A stretch of DNA of 64,000 bases from Methylomagnum ishizawai (GCF_019670005.1 NZ_AP019783.1:3622150-3686149), one strand, 5' to 3'; counted from the stretch's first letter, positions 8,293 to 19,551 are shown. Program-made: numbers and translations. Notes: a model not told the origin generated them from the letters alone.

Positions 8293-9396
8293 ATGAACAA
8301 GCACCCCCGTAAACATCGATCCCGGCCCCGGCGGGCCACGCTCCACCACCACGGACATCCGGCCCAATCCGGCATATGGGCCGCGCTGGCGGCGGCCTTG
8401 TTATTCGGGGCCGGGACGCCCTGCGCCAAGCTGCTGCTGGCCGGGGTCGATCCCTGGCTGATGGCGGGCCTGCTCTACCTGGGGTCCGGCCTGGGCCTGG
8501 GAATCTACCGGGTGTTGCGCCGGGCACCCCGCGCCGGGCTGGCTCCGGGCGAATGGCCCTGGCTGGCCGGGGCGGTGTTGGTGGGCGGCGTGGTGGGGCC
8601 GGTATTGCTGATGTCCGGGCTGCGGGGAATGCCCGCCTCGGAAGCCGCCTTGTTGCTCAACGCGGAGGGCGTGTTCACGGCGCTGCTGGCCTGGTTCGCC
8701 TTCCGGGAGAATTTCGACCGCCGCATCGCCTTGGGGATGGCCTCGATCGTGGCCGGGGCCCTGGTGCTGGGTTGGCCGGAACGGGCCGGGGTGTCGGCGT
8801 CCTGGCCCGCGCTGGCGGTGTTGGGGGCGTGTTGCGCCTGGGGTTTGGATAACAACCTGACCCGCAAGGTATCCCTGGCCGACGCGGGTTGGATCGCGGC
8901 GGTCAAGGGCTGGACGGCGGGGATGACGAACCTGGTCCTGGCCTGGATGCTGGGGGCGGCGTGGCCCTCGGCGTGGGAAGTGGCGGGGGCGCTGGTGTTG
9001 GGCGGCGTGGCCTATGGGGCCAGTTTGAGCCTGTTCGTGGTGGCTTTGCGCCATCTGGGCACGGCCCGCGCCGGGGCTTATTTCTCGGTGGCCCCGTTCT
9101 TCGGGGCGGCGTTGGCGTTGCCGCTATTGGGCGAGCCGATCGGGACGCGCTTGCTGCTGGCCGGGGCGCTGATGGCCTTGGGGGTCTGGCTACACCTGAC
9201 CGAGCGCCATAGCCACGCCCACCGCCACGAAGCCCTAGAACACGTCCACGCCCACCGCCACGACGACGGCCACCACGACCACGGGCACGACGGGCCGGTG
9301 GCCCCCGGCACGGTCCACAGCCATCCCCACCGCCACGCACCCCAGGTCCACGCCCATCCCCATTTCCCCGACGCCCATCATCGGCACCGCCATTGA
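8293..9396 (+). CDS. EamA/DMT-family exporter with a histidine-rich C-terminal tail
   Basis: A 367-residue membrane protein with two EamA repeats, about ten hydrophobic helices between residues 30 and 295 (opening GIWAALAAALLFGAGTPCAKLLLAG). It has an unusual 70-residue cytosolic tail in which roughly every second or third residue is His (HSHAHRHEALEHVHAHRHD and HPHRHAPQVHAHPHF). A shorter His cluster (HHHGH) sits at the N-terminus. Ordinary EamA exporters move amino acids, nucleotides or sugars and lack such tails, while His-rich tails are typical of Ni/Co/Zn transporters and chaperones. A role in divalent metal export or metal-regulated transport is therefore an inference. The neighbouring divergent sigma54 regulator may control it. 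Confidence 0.88.
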   Translation: MNKHPRKHRSRPRRATLHHHGHPAQSGIWAALAAALLFGAGTPCAKLLLAGVDPWLMAGLLYLGSGLGLGIYRVLRRAPRAGLAPGEWPWLAGAVLVGGVVGPVLLMSGLRGMPASEAALLLNAEGVFTALLAWFAFRENFDRRIALGMASIVAGALVLGWPERAGVSASWPALAVLGACCAWGLDNNLTRKVSLADAGWIAAVKGWTAGMTNLVLAWMLGAAWPSAWEVAGALVLGGVAYGASLSLFVVALRHLGTARAGAYFSVAPFFGAALALPLLGEPIGTRLLLAGALMALGVWLHLTERHSHAHRHEALEHVHAHRHDDGHHDHGHDGPVAPGTVHSHPHRHAPQVHAHPHFPDAHHRHRH

Positions 9397-9409
9397 CGGG
9401 CCCCGGACG

Positions 9410-10171
9410 TCAGGCCGAGCCATCCCCGAACAAGCCGCCCCAGGTCTGGACCTGGGCCACGCTGCCCACCATGACCCGGTCGCCCAGTTTGTCGTGCCCC
9501 GGCGTCCCGGCCTTGTGGACGACGATCAGCGAATTCCTGAATTCGATGGCGTCGATCCAGCCATCGAGGATGAAGGCCGGGGTTTCCTTGAGGCCGAAGA
9601 AGGTGTGGAGATGGGTGTTGAGGGTCGCCTGCCCGCTCCAGAACTGGAAGTTCACCACATCGGTCAGGCGCTTGAAGAAGGCGTGGGCGGCGGCTTCGTT
9701 CAACAAACCCCCGCCGAAATCGTCCATGTACAGGCAATGGGTGTCCTCGACCACATAGACGCCGCCCGGTGCCAGCCGGGGGAAATAGCCGACGAAGGCC
9801 TGGATGATATCGGCGGAGCGGTGGGAGCCGTCGTCGATCACGATATCGAATTGGGGCGCGAGGGCGGCGATGCGCTGGCGGGCGTCCTCGCCGTTGGCGT
9901 CGCCGACCACGACCTTGATCCGGGGATCGTCGTAGCGCAGGACGGCGCAACGGGGATCTATATCGCACCCGACCAGGATTTCCGCCGCGTGGAAATACCG
10001 CGCCCAGGTTTCCAGGGAGCCGCCGTTCTGCACGCCGATTTCCAGCAGGCGCACCGGATTGTCGCGCCAGGGCAGGAACAGCCGGTCGTAATAGGCGAGA
10101 TAGGAGGACCATTTATCGCTGACCTTGCCGGTCTTGCCACGGTGCAAGGCTGCTATCGAACCGGATTCCAT
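9410..10171 (-). CDS. Class I SAM-dependent methyltransferase
   Basis: A 253-residue cytosolic protein. Motif I is VRLLEIGVQNGGSLETW (residues 40-56), followed by the acidic end of strand 2 (VGCDIDPRC) and FDIVIDDGSHRSADI near 108-122. This pattern occurs in glycan- and rhamnosyl O-methyltransferases and in CmcI-like proteins. The IDDGSH and VEDTH motifs suggest a metal-assisted O-methyltransferase. The start at 10171 is taken as the first methionine of the conserved part (MESGSIAALHRGKTGKVSDKW); the upstream frame reads as low-complexity. It is convergent with the EamA gene, 13 bp apart. The substrate is unknown; a sugar or hydroxylated small molecule is most likely. Confidence 0.85.
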   Translation of the reverse strand: MESGSIAALHRGKTGKVSDKWSSYLAYYDRLFLPWRDNPVRLLEIGVQNGGSLETWARYFHAAEILVGCDIDPRCAVLRYDDPRIKVVVGDANGEDARQRIAALAPQFDIVIDDGSHRSADIIQAFVGYFPRLAPGGVYVVEDTHCLYMDDFGGGLLNEAAAHAFFKRLTDVVNFQFWSGQATLNTHLHTFFGLKETPAFILDGWIDAIEFRNSLIVVHKAGTPGHDKLGDRVMVGSVAQVQTWGGLFGDGSA

Positions 10172-10284
10172 CGTCGTGGCCTGCTGTATGTGGTGGGGGC
10201 GGAACCGCCCCGGTGGAACGGATCGGCGGGTCCGGCGCGGACGGGACGCCATGGGAACGGGCCGCCAAGCCGCGCCGGCCTGGT

Positions 10285-10689
10285 TTATTTGAACACCGGG
10301 AAGCCGGTTTCCAGCAGCCAGCGGTTCTTGTCCTCGTCGTAGCGCCAGCGTTGGTCCTGGGTCAGGCTGCGCTCGACCATCTGGTTGCCCCGGACGTAGC
10401 GGATTTCCACCGTCTGCAACACCACCTTGCCCTCGTCCAGCACATCCCGGAACAACGGCTGGTAGTAGGTGACTTTGATATCCTTGAGCGCCTGCCAATC
10501 CGGCAGGGGCGAAGGGGGCCGGGCATAGTAGTCCAGCGACTTCTTGAACAGGCTCCAGCGGATCGCCCCGGCATAGCCGTTCAATTGCTCGTCCATCCTC
10601 ATCAACTGGTAATCGTGGGTGCAGGCCGGGAGCGCCGGGCCAAGGCCCAGCCAAGCGACCACCGCCCATATCCGCGCGCGCTTCTTCAT
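10285..10689 (-). CDS. Small secreted/lipoprotein-like protein of unknown function
   Basis: A 134-residue protein with a basic N-terminus and hydrophobic segment (MKKRARIWAVVAWLGLGPALPAC). This ends in a lipobox-like LPAC, with a Pro at an unusual position. The mature part, opening THDYQLMRMDEQLNGYAG, contains two beta-rich stretches (IKVTYYQPLF and VVLQTVEIRYVRGNQMVERSL) and ends in KNRWLLETGFPVFK. The pattern resembles DUF-type periplasmic lipoproteins of the NTF2-like kind, but no family is claimed. Its ATG overlaps the stop of the preceding regulator by one base (TGATG), so the two are translationally coupled. Confidence 0.75.
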   Translation of the reverse strand: MKKRARIWAVVAWLGLGPALPACTHDYQLMRMDEQLNGYAGAIRWSLFKKSLDYYARPPSPLPDWQALKDIKVTYYQPLFRDVLDEGKVVLQTVEIRYVRGNQMVERSLTQDQRWRYDEDKNRWLLETGFPVFK

Positions 10690-11327
10690 CAGGCGACGGG
10701 GGCTCCGTGGTGGGGGCCGAAGAACTCGCAAGCCTCGGCCAGGCGGGCGAGTTCTAGCAGGTTGGCGGTATCGGTCTTGGCCAGGATGTTGGAGCGGTGC
10801 ATCTCCACGGTGCGGTGGCTGATGCCGAGGATGCGGGCGATCTCCTTGTTGGAATGGCCGCGCATCAACTGGGTCAGCACCTCGCGCTCGCGCTCGGTCA
10901 GCACCGCGAGGCGCTTGAACAGGATGGCGTTGGCCCGTTCCCGCTCGCGCCGTTCCTCCTCCTGGGCCAGGGCGGTGCGGACCCGCTCGATCAAGAGCCC
11001 CGGATCGACCGGCTTGGTCAGGAAATCCACCGCCCCGCCCCGGATGGCCTGGGTGGCGATGGCGACCTGCTCGCAGGCCGAAAGATAGACGATGGGCAGG
11101 CGGACGCCGCGCTGGGCCAATTCGGCCTGGAGTTCCGGCCCGCTCATGCCGGGCATCGCCACATCCAGCAGGATGCAGCCATGGTGCTTCTTTTCGCACA
11201 CGGACAGGAAGGCCTCGGCGCTGGCGAAACTCTCGGCGGCGAGTCCGACGGCACCCAGCACGATGGACAATTGCTCATGGATTACGGGATCGTCGTCGAT
11301 GACGAAAATGCTGGTTGGATTGGTCAT
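10689..11327 (-). CDS. FixJ/NarL-type response regulator
   Basis: A 212-residue two-domain regulator. The receiver domain covers residues 5-120, with the acidic pocket D11-D13, phospho-acceptor D55 (CILLDVAMPG) and conserved K105 (DFLTKPVD). A charged linker (EEERRERERAN) leads to a LuxR-type helix-turn-helix at 145-205 (LTEREREVLTQLMRGHSNKEIARILGIS). The domain order and the linker match FixJ/TodT-like regulators. No histidine kinase gene is adjacent, so it is an orphan. It is coupled to the downstream lipoprotein-like gene by a one-base overlap. Confidence 0.92.
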   Translation of the reverse strand: MTNPTSIFVIDDDPVIHEQLSIVLGAVGLAAESFASAEAFLSVCEKKHHGCILLDVAMPGMSGPELQAELAQRGVRLPIVYLSACEQVAIATQAIRGGAVDFLTKPVDPGLLIERVRTALAQEEERRERERANAILFKRLAVLTEREREVLTQLMRGHSNKEIARILGISHRTVEMHRSNILAKTDTANLLELARLAEACEFFGPHHGAPVA

Positions 11328-11524
11328 GGCGGAATTGGCTCGGCCAAGTGAAGGGACATAGTGTACGTGGGTCCGGGCAGGCTCCGCGAGATTTTCGCGC
11401 TGTGTGTTCCCGGTCCAAACCAGGGCGTTTTCACATCGGTCGTAGGCACGGATCGACTCTTATTCCAAACCTGGGCGGAAAGTCACGCCCTTATTACATA
11501 GCCATCATCGACTCGGGCCACGCC

Positions 11525-12169
11525 CTAATCGACCTGCAAATCGCGGCGTATCGCCAAGTTGGTGGCGATGTTTTCGATCTGGTCGAAGGGGATCGGCTTC
11601 CCCAGCACCAGGATATCGTCGGGCAAACCGCCCCGCTCCTCGACCTCGCCGACGGACAGCCCGGTCACCACCACCACTTCCATGTCGGCCAATTCGGGCA
11701 GGGCACGGAGCTTGCGCAACATCTCGAAGCCATCCATGGACGGCATCAGCAAATCGGTGATGAGCAGGTGGGGTTGTTCCAGCCCGATACGGACCAAGGC
11801 CTCGAAGCCGTTCTTGGCGAACACGGTATCCGGGGCCATCCGCCATTTCCTGAGCCGCATTTGGTAGAGCATCAGCAGGTTGGGCTCGTCCTCGACCACC
11901 AGGACGCGCAAGCGGGGCTTGCGCTCCGGCTTCTGGGGCGGCTCGCCCCGGTCGAGGCTGCGGAACTCCTCCGAGGCCAACAGGCGCTCCAGGGATTCCA
12001 GGGTGATGCGGCGGTGCCCGCCTTCGGTCTTCCAGGCGCGGAGCAGGCCGTTCTCCGCCCAGAGCTGCGCGGTGCGCACGGACACCCCGAGCCGGTCGGC
12101 GGCCTCGGTGGTGGTGCAGAAGGTCTTGGCGACCTTGGCACGGGGGGGTTTGGGGCTGGGCGTTCTCAC
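11525..12169 (-). CDS. MerR/excisionase-type HTH fused to a receiver domain
   Basis: A 214-residue protein starting with GTG at 12169. Residues 14-62 form a winged helix of the excisionase/MerR type (TTTEAADRLGVSVRTAQLWAENGLLRAWKTEGGHRRI). A Pro-rich linker leads to a receiver domain at 88-205 with acidic pocket VVEDEP, phospho-acceptor Asp in LLITDLLMPSMDG and LVLGKPIPF at the conserved Lys. The DNA-binding domain comes first and the receiver second, the reverse of the usual response regulator order. No kinase is next to it. The 280 bp upstream hold no gene. Confidence 0.88.
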   Translation of the reverse strand: MRTPSPKPPRAKVAKTFCTTTEAADRLGVSVRTAQLWAENGLLRAWKTEGGHRRITLESLERLLASEEFRSLDRGEPPQKPERKPRLRVLVVEDEPNLLMLYQMRLRKWRMAPDTVFAKNGFEALVRIGLEQPHLLITDLLMPSMDGFEMLRKLRALPELADMEVVVVTGLSVGEVEERGGLPDDILVLGKPIPFDQIENIATNLAIRRDLQVD

Positions 12170-12417
12170 GATGGGATACTTCTTCGATTGAATACGGCGG
12201 GCCGATGGCTATCCGCGATCCCAAGCTTTACGGCTTGAATTTACCGAGCGCTTGCCGATGGCGTCCCAAAGCGGGGATGTCTTAATAAACGCGGTTCCTG
12301 GGATGGCCGACCTCTTCGCAGGAGCGTAAGACTGGATCATTTTCTACACTAAAAATCAGATTTTATCAAAAGTTTGGGCAACCTGGGGGTTTTCAACCTC
12401 GTACCGCCCCCCGCCCG

Positions 12418-12435
12418 GCGGGGACGCATCCCCGC
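12418..12435. other. Perfect hairpin downstream of the amylase gene
   Basis: Seven-base arms GCGGGGA/TCCCCGC with a four-base loop lie 15 bp beyond the amylase stop on the minus strand. GC-rich sequence rather than a T-run follows, so it is only a weak terminator candidate. Confidence 0.35.
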
Positions 12436-12449
12436 TCCATCCCCTCCCC

Positions 12450-14591
12450 TCAACGTAGGTATACACCGTCTTCGCCGATCTTGCCCGGCCCGTCCAGCAC
12501 ATAGACGCCCGCCGAATTGCCCTTGACATGGAAACCCAGTACGCCATGGGCGGCGTGGATTTCCTGGCCGGTGACGGCATCGCGGTACAGACCGGGCCGG
12601 ACGCCCTCGACCCTCACATCCTGCCCGCCGCCGATGGCCAGCCCCACCACGGCATAGCTGCCACCGACGGAATAATCCCGCACGAAGCTCATGCCGCCGC
12701 CCCATTCCGCCACCCGCTCCATCCGCGCCTTTTGCAGGGCCGGGATGGCGCGGCGGATCAGGTTCAAGCGCCGGATATGCTGGTACAAGGGATGGGCCTG
12801 GGTGTGGGCGATGCGATCCCCGGCCAGATAATCGCCGAAATAGGCCCGGCCCGTCTGGTCCAGGGTGTCCTTTTCCCCCGCCACATCCTGCGGCGCGCCC
12901 TTCATGAATTCGACCTCCTCGCCATAGTAGAGGCAAGGGATGCCGCGGGCGGTCCAGATCAGGTTATAGGCCGCCGCCGCCATCCAGGCTTCGCCCTTGA
13001 AACGGTATTTGAAATCGTTGTCCGGGCCGACATCGTGGTTTTGCAGGAAGGTCACCAATTGGGTGGCGTCGCCATAGATCCAATCCATACCGAACACCTG
13101 GCCGGTGCCACCGTAAGTGCCCTTGCTGACGGTGTCGCGGAAGGTCGAGAACAGACCGAAATCCAATTGCGGGAACCCCGAATCGCCGCCCGCGTTGGGA
13201 TTCCTGGGATCGTGGCCCAGCCGGGTATACCACCAGGGCCGGATTTGGGAGGGACCGTTGTCGCCGCCGCCCAGGTCGCCCCAACCATAGCCCTTCACCA
13301 AGTTCTCGCCGAACACGAACAGCCCCGGTTTGTGGGCCTTCCAGGCATTGACGTATTCCAACAGGTTGTCGCGCTCGATGTGTTTCACGGTATCGATGCG
13401 GAGCGCGTCCACGCCCATGTCCAAATAGCGGTTGATGGCCCCGATCAAATAGTCCTTGACGTTCTGGCGCCCGGTGGCGAGGTCGATGCAGTCCCCGGCC
13501 AGATGCTTGTGTTGCAAGGGATGGGCGCTTTCCCAATCCCCGCCGCAGATGAAGCCCTCCTGGTGATACCAGTCGGGATCGAGTTGATTGGCGTCGACGC
13601 CGAAGAAACGGCCTGGGTTGTAGCCGGGCTTGGGGAGGGTCTCGCCGGTCTTGGGGTCGATCAAGGGCTCGACGCCATCCGGGTCGGAGGCATGGCGCTC
13701 CCGGTACCACTCGGGCGCGACCGGATTATCGATATCGTCGCGGTTCGGCCAAGCGTAATTGCCGAGGCTGCCCTGGTACGGCCCATGATCGACCCGGCCC
13801 GGCGCCGAACCCTGCGGCACATAATACTTGATCGGCAAATGGTCGATATGGACCTGGCCGCGGATGCCGTACTGGCAGGAATGGTTCACCACCACGTCCT
13901 GGATGATCTTGATGCCCTTGGCGTGGGCCGCGTCGATCAAGTCCTGATAGGTGGCGCCGGGCGATTCCAAACGCGGATCGATGCGGGTCCAATCGTAGGC
14001 GTGGTAGCCGTGATAATCCAGGCCCGAGCGGTTCTCGACCGGCGGCGTGATCCAGATCGCGGTGAAACCCAAATCCTTGATGTAATCGAGGCGCTGGATC
14101 AGCCCCTTGAAATCGCCGCGCCAATGCGGGTCTTCCGCCGCGCCGGTCGCGGGATTGAACTTGATGCGGTCGCGGCAGAAGAAATTGTTGCCGGGATCGC
14201 CGTCATAGAAGCGGGTGGTGATGAGGAAATAGATGGTTTCCTCGCGGAAATCGGTCCGGGCATGGCAGGGGGCCAAGGCCGGCAAGGGGGCCGAACGCAC
14301 CGGCGGGTGGATTTCTTCCTGGGTCGGCGGATGGTCGAACCAGCGCCCATCGGCGAACCACCCCTCCCGTTCCCAGGCCAGATCGCTGGTCTGCCGCCCG
14401 CGCCCGTCGTTGAATAGGAACTGGAGGCCGGCCTCTTCCAACGGGAAGCAAAACCAGCCCCCGCCCTCCGCCCGCATCGGGACGCCGGGCCAGGGGGTAT
14501 GCGGTTGGGATTTGACGGGATGCCAATAATGGATCAGGACGGGTTCCGCCCAATCGGCGGGTTTTTTGAAGTGCAGGGTGAAGCCGGGCAT
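12450..14591 (-). CDS. GH13 alpha-amylase family glucan hydrolase
   Basis: A 713-residue enzyme acting on alpha-1,4-glucans. Residues 1-85 form a small beta domain like starch-binding or starch-linked modules (FTLHFKKPADWAEPVLIHYW). The catalytic barrel has the four GH13 regions: DVVVNH (232-237), LRIDTVKH with nucleophile D400, VFGEN with acid E429 and LQNHD with transition-state D520. A C-terminal beta domain ends the protein. No signal peptide is seen, so it is probably cytosolic and acts on glycogen. The start at 14591 opens the beta domain; the frame continues upstream only as antisense of glgA. It is third in the glgB-glgA-amylase operon, 98 bp after glgA. Exact specificity (endo-amylase versus maltogenic or transferase) is not decidable. 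Confidence 0.9.
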   Translation of the reverse strand: MPGFTLHFKKPADWAEPVLIHYWHPVKSQPHTPWPGVPMRAEGGGWFCFPLEEAGLQFLFNDGRGRQTSDLAWEREGWFADGRWFDHPPTQEEIHPPVRSAPLPALAPCHARTDFREETIYFLITTRFYDGDPGNNFFCRDRIKFNPATGAAEDPHWRGDFKGLIQRLDYIKDLGFTAIWITPPVENRSGLDYHGYHAYDWTRIDPRLESPGATYQDLIDAAHAKGIKIIQDVVVNHSCQYGIRGQVHIDHLPIKYYVPQGSAPGRVDHGPYQGSLGNYAWPNRDDIDNPVAPEWYRERHASDPDGVEPLIDPKTGETLPKPGYNPGRFFGVDANQLDPDWYHQEGFICGGDWESAHPLQHKHLAGDCIDLATGRQNVKDYLIGAINRYLDMGVDALRIDTVKHIERDNLLEYVNAWKAHKPGLFVFGENLVKGYGWGDLGGGDNGPSQIRPWWYTRLGHDPRNPNAGGDSGFPQLDFGLFSTFRDTVSKGTYGGTGQVFGMDWIYGDATQLVTFLQNHDVGPDNDFKYRFKGEAWMAAAAYNLIWTARGIPCLYYGEEVEFMKGAPQDVAGEKDTLDQTGRAYFGDYLAGDRIAHTQAHPLYQHIRRLNLIRRAIPALQKARMERVAEWGGGMSFVRDYSVGGSYAVVGLAIGGGQDVRVEGVRPGLYRDAVTGQEIHAAHGVLGFHVKGNSAGVYVLDGPGKIGEDGVYLR

Positions 14592-14689
14592 AGGAGATCG
14601 TTCTGGCAAAGCGGGAAGGATGGAGGAACGGGCGCGGGACCGGAACGGCCAGCGGGGCCGGTGCGCGCACCGGCCCCGCGCCACACCGC

Positions 14690-16807
14690 CTATTTTTCGC
14701 GGATATAGTCGTAGATGTTCAAATAATCCCGCCCCGGATGGTTCCAGGAATAATCCGAGCGCATCCCGTTCTTCATCAGTTCGCGGAAATGATCGGGATA
14801 TTCGTAATAGCAGGAAATCGCCCGGCCCAAGGCCGATTCCAGCCCGATGCCGTCGTAGTTCTCGAACACATAGCCGTTGCGCTCGTGCAAGGCGCGGTGC
14901 GAATAATCCTTGTCGAACACCGTATCGGCCAAGCCGCCCACCGAGCGCACCACCGGCACCGTGCCATAGCGCAGCGCGATCAACTGGGTCAGGCCGCAAG
15001 GCTCGAACCGGCTGGGCACCAGGATCATATCGGCCCCGGCGTAGATGAGGTGGGACAGTTCCTCGTCGAAGCCGATCTCCAGATGGCAATCCGGGCTTTC
15101 GTTCAGCATCCGCTTGAGTCCCCAGAAATCCTCGTTGATGCCCTGGTACGGGCTGGAACCCAACAGCACGAACTGGGCGTCGCGCTGCAAGCTGTAGAAG
15201 ATGGCATGGCGCACCAGTTCCAAGCCCTTCTGCGGGTCGAGGCGGCCAATGAAGGCCACGATGGGCTTGGCGTTATCGGCCAACATCAGGCGGTGGCGCA
15301 AGGCCCGCTTGTTATCGTACTTGCGCTCGATCGTGTCCACGCCGTATTGCGCGGGGATATGCCGGTCCACCTCGGGATTCCAGACATCGTAATCGATGCC
15401 GTTGACCACGCCGCCGTATTTGAGGTGGTGGGTGTGCAGGGTCGGCTCCAGCCCGAAGCCCTGGCCCTGGTCCTTGGTCTCGTAGGCATAGCGCGGCGAC
15501 ACCGTGGTGACGAAGTTGGAATAGACGATCCCGCCCTTGAGCAGGTTCAAGGCGTTGGGATACTGGTTGTCGCGCAGCCGGTTGTAATCGAAGAAGCGGG
15601 CCGGATCGTGAAGTCCCGTGGCCCGTAGCAATTCCGCCCCGGTCACGCCCTGGTGCTGGAAGTTGTGGATGGTGAGGCACACCCTGGGATGGCTCATCCC
15701 CAAACGCTGGTAGAACTCGTACAGGAACACCGGCACCAGGGCGGTCTGCCAATCATGGCAATGGATGATGTCGGGATGCTTGCCGGACTTCCACAGGAAT
15801 TCGATGGCGGCGCGGGAGAAGAACGCATAGCGCAGCACATCGTCCTTGAAGCCGTAGATGCTGCCACGGTTGAAGAAATTGTCGTTGGAATGCGGCTCGA
15901 TGAAGAAGCATTTGCGGTCGTAGACGAAGCCGAAGTAGACCGTGCAATGGATCGCGCCGTCATACCACGGCACCCACAGGTCTTTGTAAACCTCCTTCAA
16001 ATCGTAGATATGGTCGTAGCGCATACCGCTGTATTTGGGGAGGATGATTTCGACATGGTTGCCGCGGATCGCCAGTTCGCGGGTCAGGCCGAACACCACA
16101 TCGGCGAGACCGCCGACCTTGGCCACCGGGGCCATTTCCGGGGCGATCTGCACGATGAACAGGCTGGGGCGGTGATGGTGATGCACTTCCGGCTCTTCGG
16201 GGTGGATTTCGACGGGTTCCTGGTCGGGCAACGGCTCTTCGACGTGGGTGGATTGGGGTTCGGCGGGTTCGCCTTCGGGTTCCGGGTCGATGGCGGGCGG
16301 CTCGGCGGGGATGGCTTCCGCCACGGTTGCAACAGTTTCCGGTTCGGCGGGGACAGGTTCCGCCACGGCTGCGGCAACCTCCGGTTCGGCGGGGACGGGT
16401 TCCGCCACGGCTTCGGCAACCTCCGGTTCGGCGGGAGTGGTTTCCACCACGGCTTCGGCAACTTCCGGTTCGGCGGGAGTGGTTTCCACCACGGCTTCGG
16501 CAACTTCCGGTTCGGCGGGAACGGGTTCCGCCACGACTGCGGCGGCTTCCGGTTCGGCGGGAACGGGTTCCGCTACGGCTGCCACAACTTCCAGCGCGGC
16601 GGGAACGACAGCCTCGACCGGGATTTCCGCCGATACCGCCACGGCATCGACCGGGGCCGGTTCCAAGGGCAAAGCCTCCTGGGTGGGCGCCGCGGGAATC
16701 GCCGGGGCCGCGGACGGCGCGGCGGCGGCGGGTTTCTTGGCCGGTTTGGATGCTTTGGATGCGGGCGCGGCTTTGGATTTATCGGGACTGGAGGGTTTCT
16801 TGGCCAT
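14690..16807 (-). CDS. glgA: Glycogen synthase with long repetitive N-terminal extension
   Basis: A 705-residue protein. The GT5 glycogen synthase core starts near residue 215 (FIVQIAPEMAPVAKVGGLADVV, with the KxGGL ADP-glucose site at about 230) and continues to the C-terminus (YSWNHPGRDYLNIYDYI). The core length of about 490 matches bacterial GlgA. The first ~210 residues are exceptional: a Lys/Ala/Pro-rich start (AKKPSSPDKSKAAPASKASK), then seven to eight 14-residue Ala-Glu-Pro-Val repeats, then an acidic His-containing linker. The start at 16807 has an AGGAAG ribosome binding site. The enzyme transfers glucose from ADP-glucose to growing alpha-1,4-glucan; glgB lies upstream in the same operon. 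No glgC is present in the window. Confidence 0.93.
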   Translation of the reverse strand: MAKKPSSPDKSKAAPASKASKPAKKPAAAAPSAAPAIPAAPTQEALPLEPAPVDAVAVSAEIPVEAVVPAALEVVAAVAEPVPAEPEAAAVVAEPVPAEPEVAEAVVETTPAEPEVAEAVVETTPAEPEVAEAVAEPVPAEPEVAAAVAEPVPAEPETVATVAEAIPAEPPAIDPEPEGEPAEPQSTHVEEPLPDQEPVEIHPEEPEVHHHHRPSLFIVQIAPEMAPVAKVGGLADVVFGLTRELAIRGNHVEIILPKYSGMRYDHIYDLKEVYKDLWVPWYDGAIHCTVYFGFVYDRKCFFIEPHSNDNFFNRGSIYGFKDDVLRYAFFSRAAIEFLWKSGKHPDIIHCHDWQTALVPVFLYEFYQRLGMSHPRVCLTIHNFQHQGVTGAELLRATGLHDPARFFDYNRLRDNQYPNALNLLKGGIVYSNFVTTVSPRYAYETKDQGQGFGLEPTLHTHHLKYGGVVNGIDYDVWNPEVDRHIPAQYGVDTIERKYDNKRALRHRLMLADNAKPIVAFIGRLDPQKGLELVRHAIFYSLQRDAQFVLLGSSPYQGINEDFWGLKRMLNESPDCHLEIGFDEELSHLIYAGADMILVPSRFEPCGLTQLIALRYGTVPVVRSVGGLADTVFDKDYSHRALHERNGYVFENYDGIGLESALGRAISCYYEYPDHFRELMKNGMRSDYSWNHPGRDYLNIYDYIREK
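16299..16634. repeat. 42-bp tandem repeat inside glgA
   Basis: The decamer GGTTCGGCGG recurs at 16341, 16383, 16425, 16467, 16509 and 16551, exactly 42 bp apart. One-mismatch or degenerate copies lie at 16299 and 16593. Each unit encodes 14 residues of the pattern VAEPVPAEPEVAEA on the minus strand. The period is a multiple of three, so copy-number change would keep the frame. Confidence 0.95.
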
Positions 16808-16861
16808 GGAGATGCTTCCTAAGATGATGGGATTCTTCGCGGCTAACGCCCCGACCGCTGC

Positions 16862-16940
16862 TACGTAACCCGGAGGAGCGATAGCGGAATCCGGGGAGGG
16901 CGGCCCCAGGGTTCCGCCGCGCCGCATCCGGGCCACAGGG
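16862..16940. repeat. REP-like palindromic element between glgB and glgA
   Basis: The block contains ACCCGGAGGAGCGATAGCGG and AATCCGGGG, then GCATCCGGGCCAC in the other sense. This is the arrangement of gammaproteobacterial REP/BIME elements (CCCGGAT...ATCCGGG). It fills the 159-bp gap between glgB and glgA and may modulate their relative expression. Copy number in the genome was not checked. Confidence 0.5.
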
Positions 16941-16966
16941 CCTGATGGGCTCGGGGCGGTTATGGA

Positions 16967-19222
<2,256 letters not shown>

Positions 19223-19551
19223 CCTGGATACCTCTTTATTGTGGTTGTTGGGGCGGGCCGCTGACTCGGTGCGGAACGGGGCGGGCGGACCGCCACGGCG
19301 CTATTTTAGGCGCAAGCGGCGGGGAACGCTTGGCGGGAATGTTGGGATTTTTTGACGGGGCGGGAGGAAGTGGCGCGGGGACGGTCCTGGCGCATGGCCT
19401 GGGTGGCAGCGGGGATGGCCTCCCGATCCCGCCGGCATGAACCCCCGTTCTTACCGGACCAAACAACCGTGCTTGAAGAAAAGCCCGCCTTCGCCTACAT
19501 CTATCCATAGCAATTCCGGGCATCGCCCCCCACCCCAGCACAAATCCCGGC
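19223..19551. promoter_or_regulatory. Divergent intergenic region, glgB / REC-PP2C gene
   Basis: This 329-bp gap separates two divergent genes and must contain both promoters. No convincing sigma70 or sigma54 box, RNA gene or coding frame was recognised; only G-rich stretches are seen. Confidence 0.5.

Noticed and set aside
12170-12449. A gene or RNA in the 280-bp gap before the amylase end
   Set aside because: Only a GC-rich hairpin and AT-rich patches were seen; the frames there have no coding character.
12450-15089. An 879-residue version of the amylase starting inside glgA
   Set aside because: The extra N-terminus is antisense or off-frame to glgA; the domain starts at 14591.
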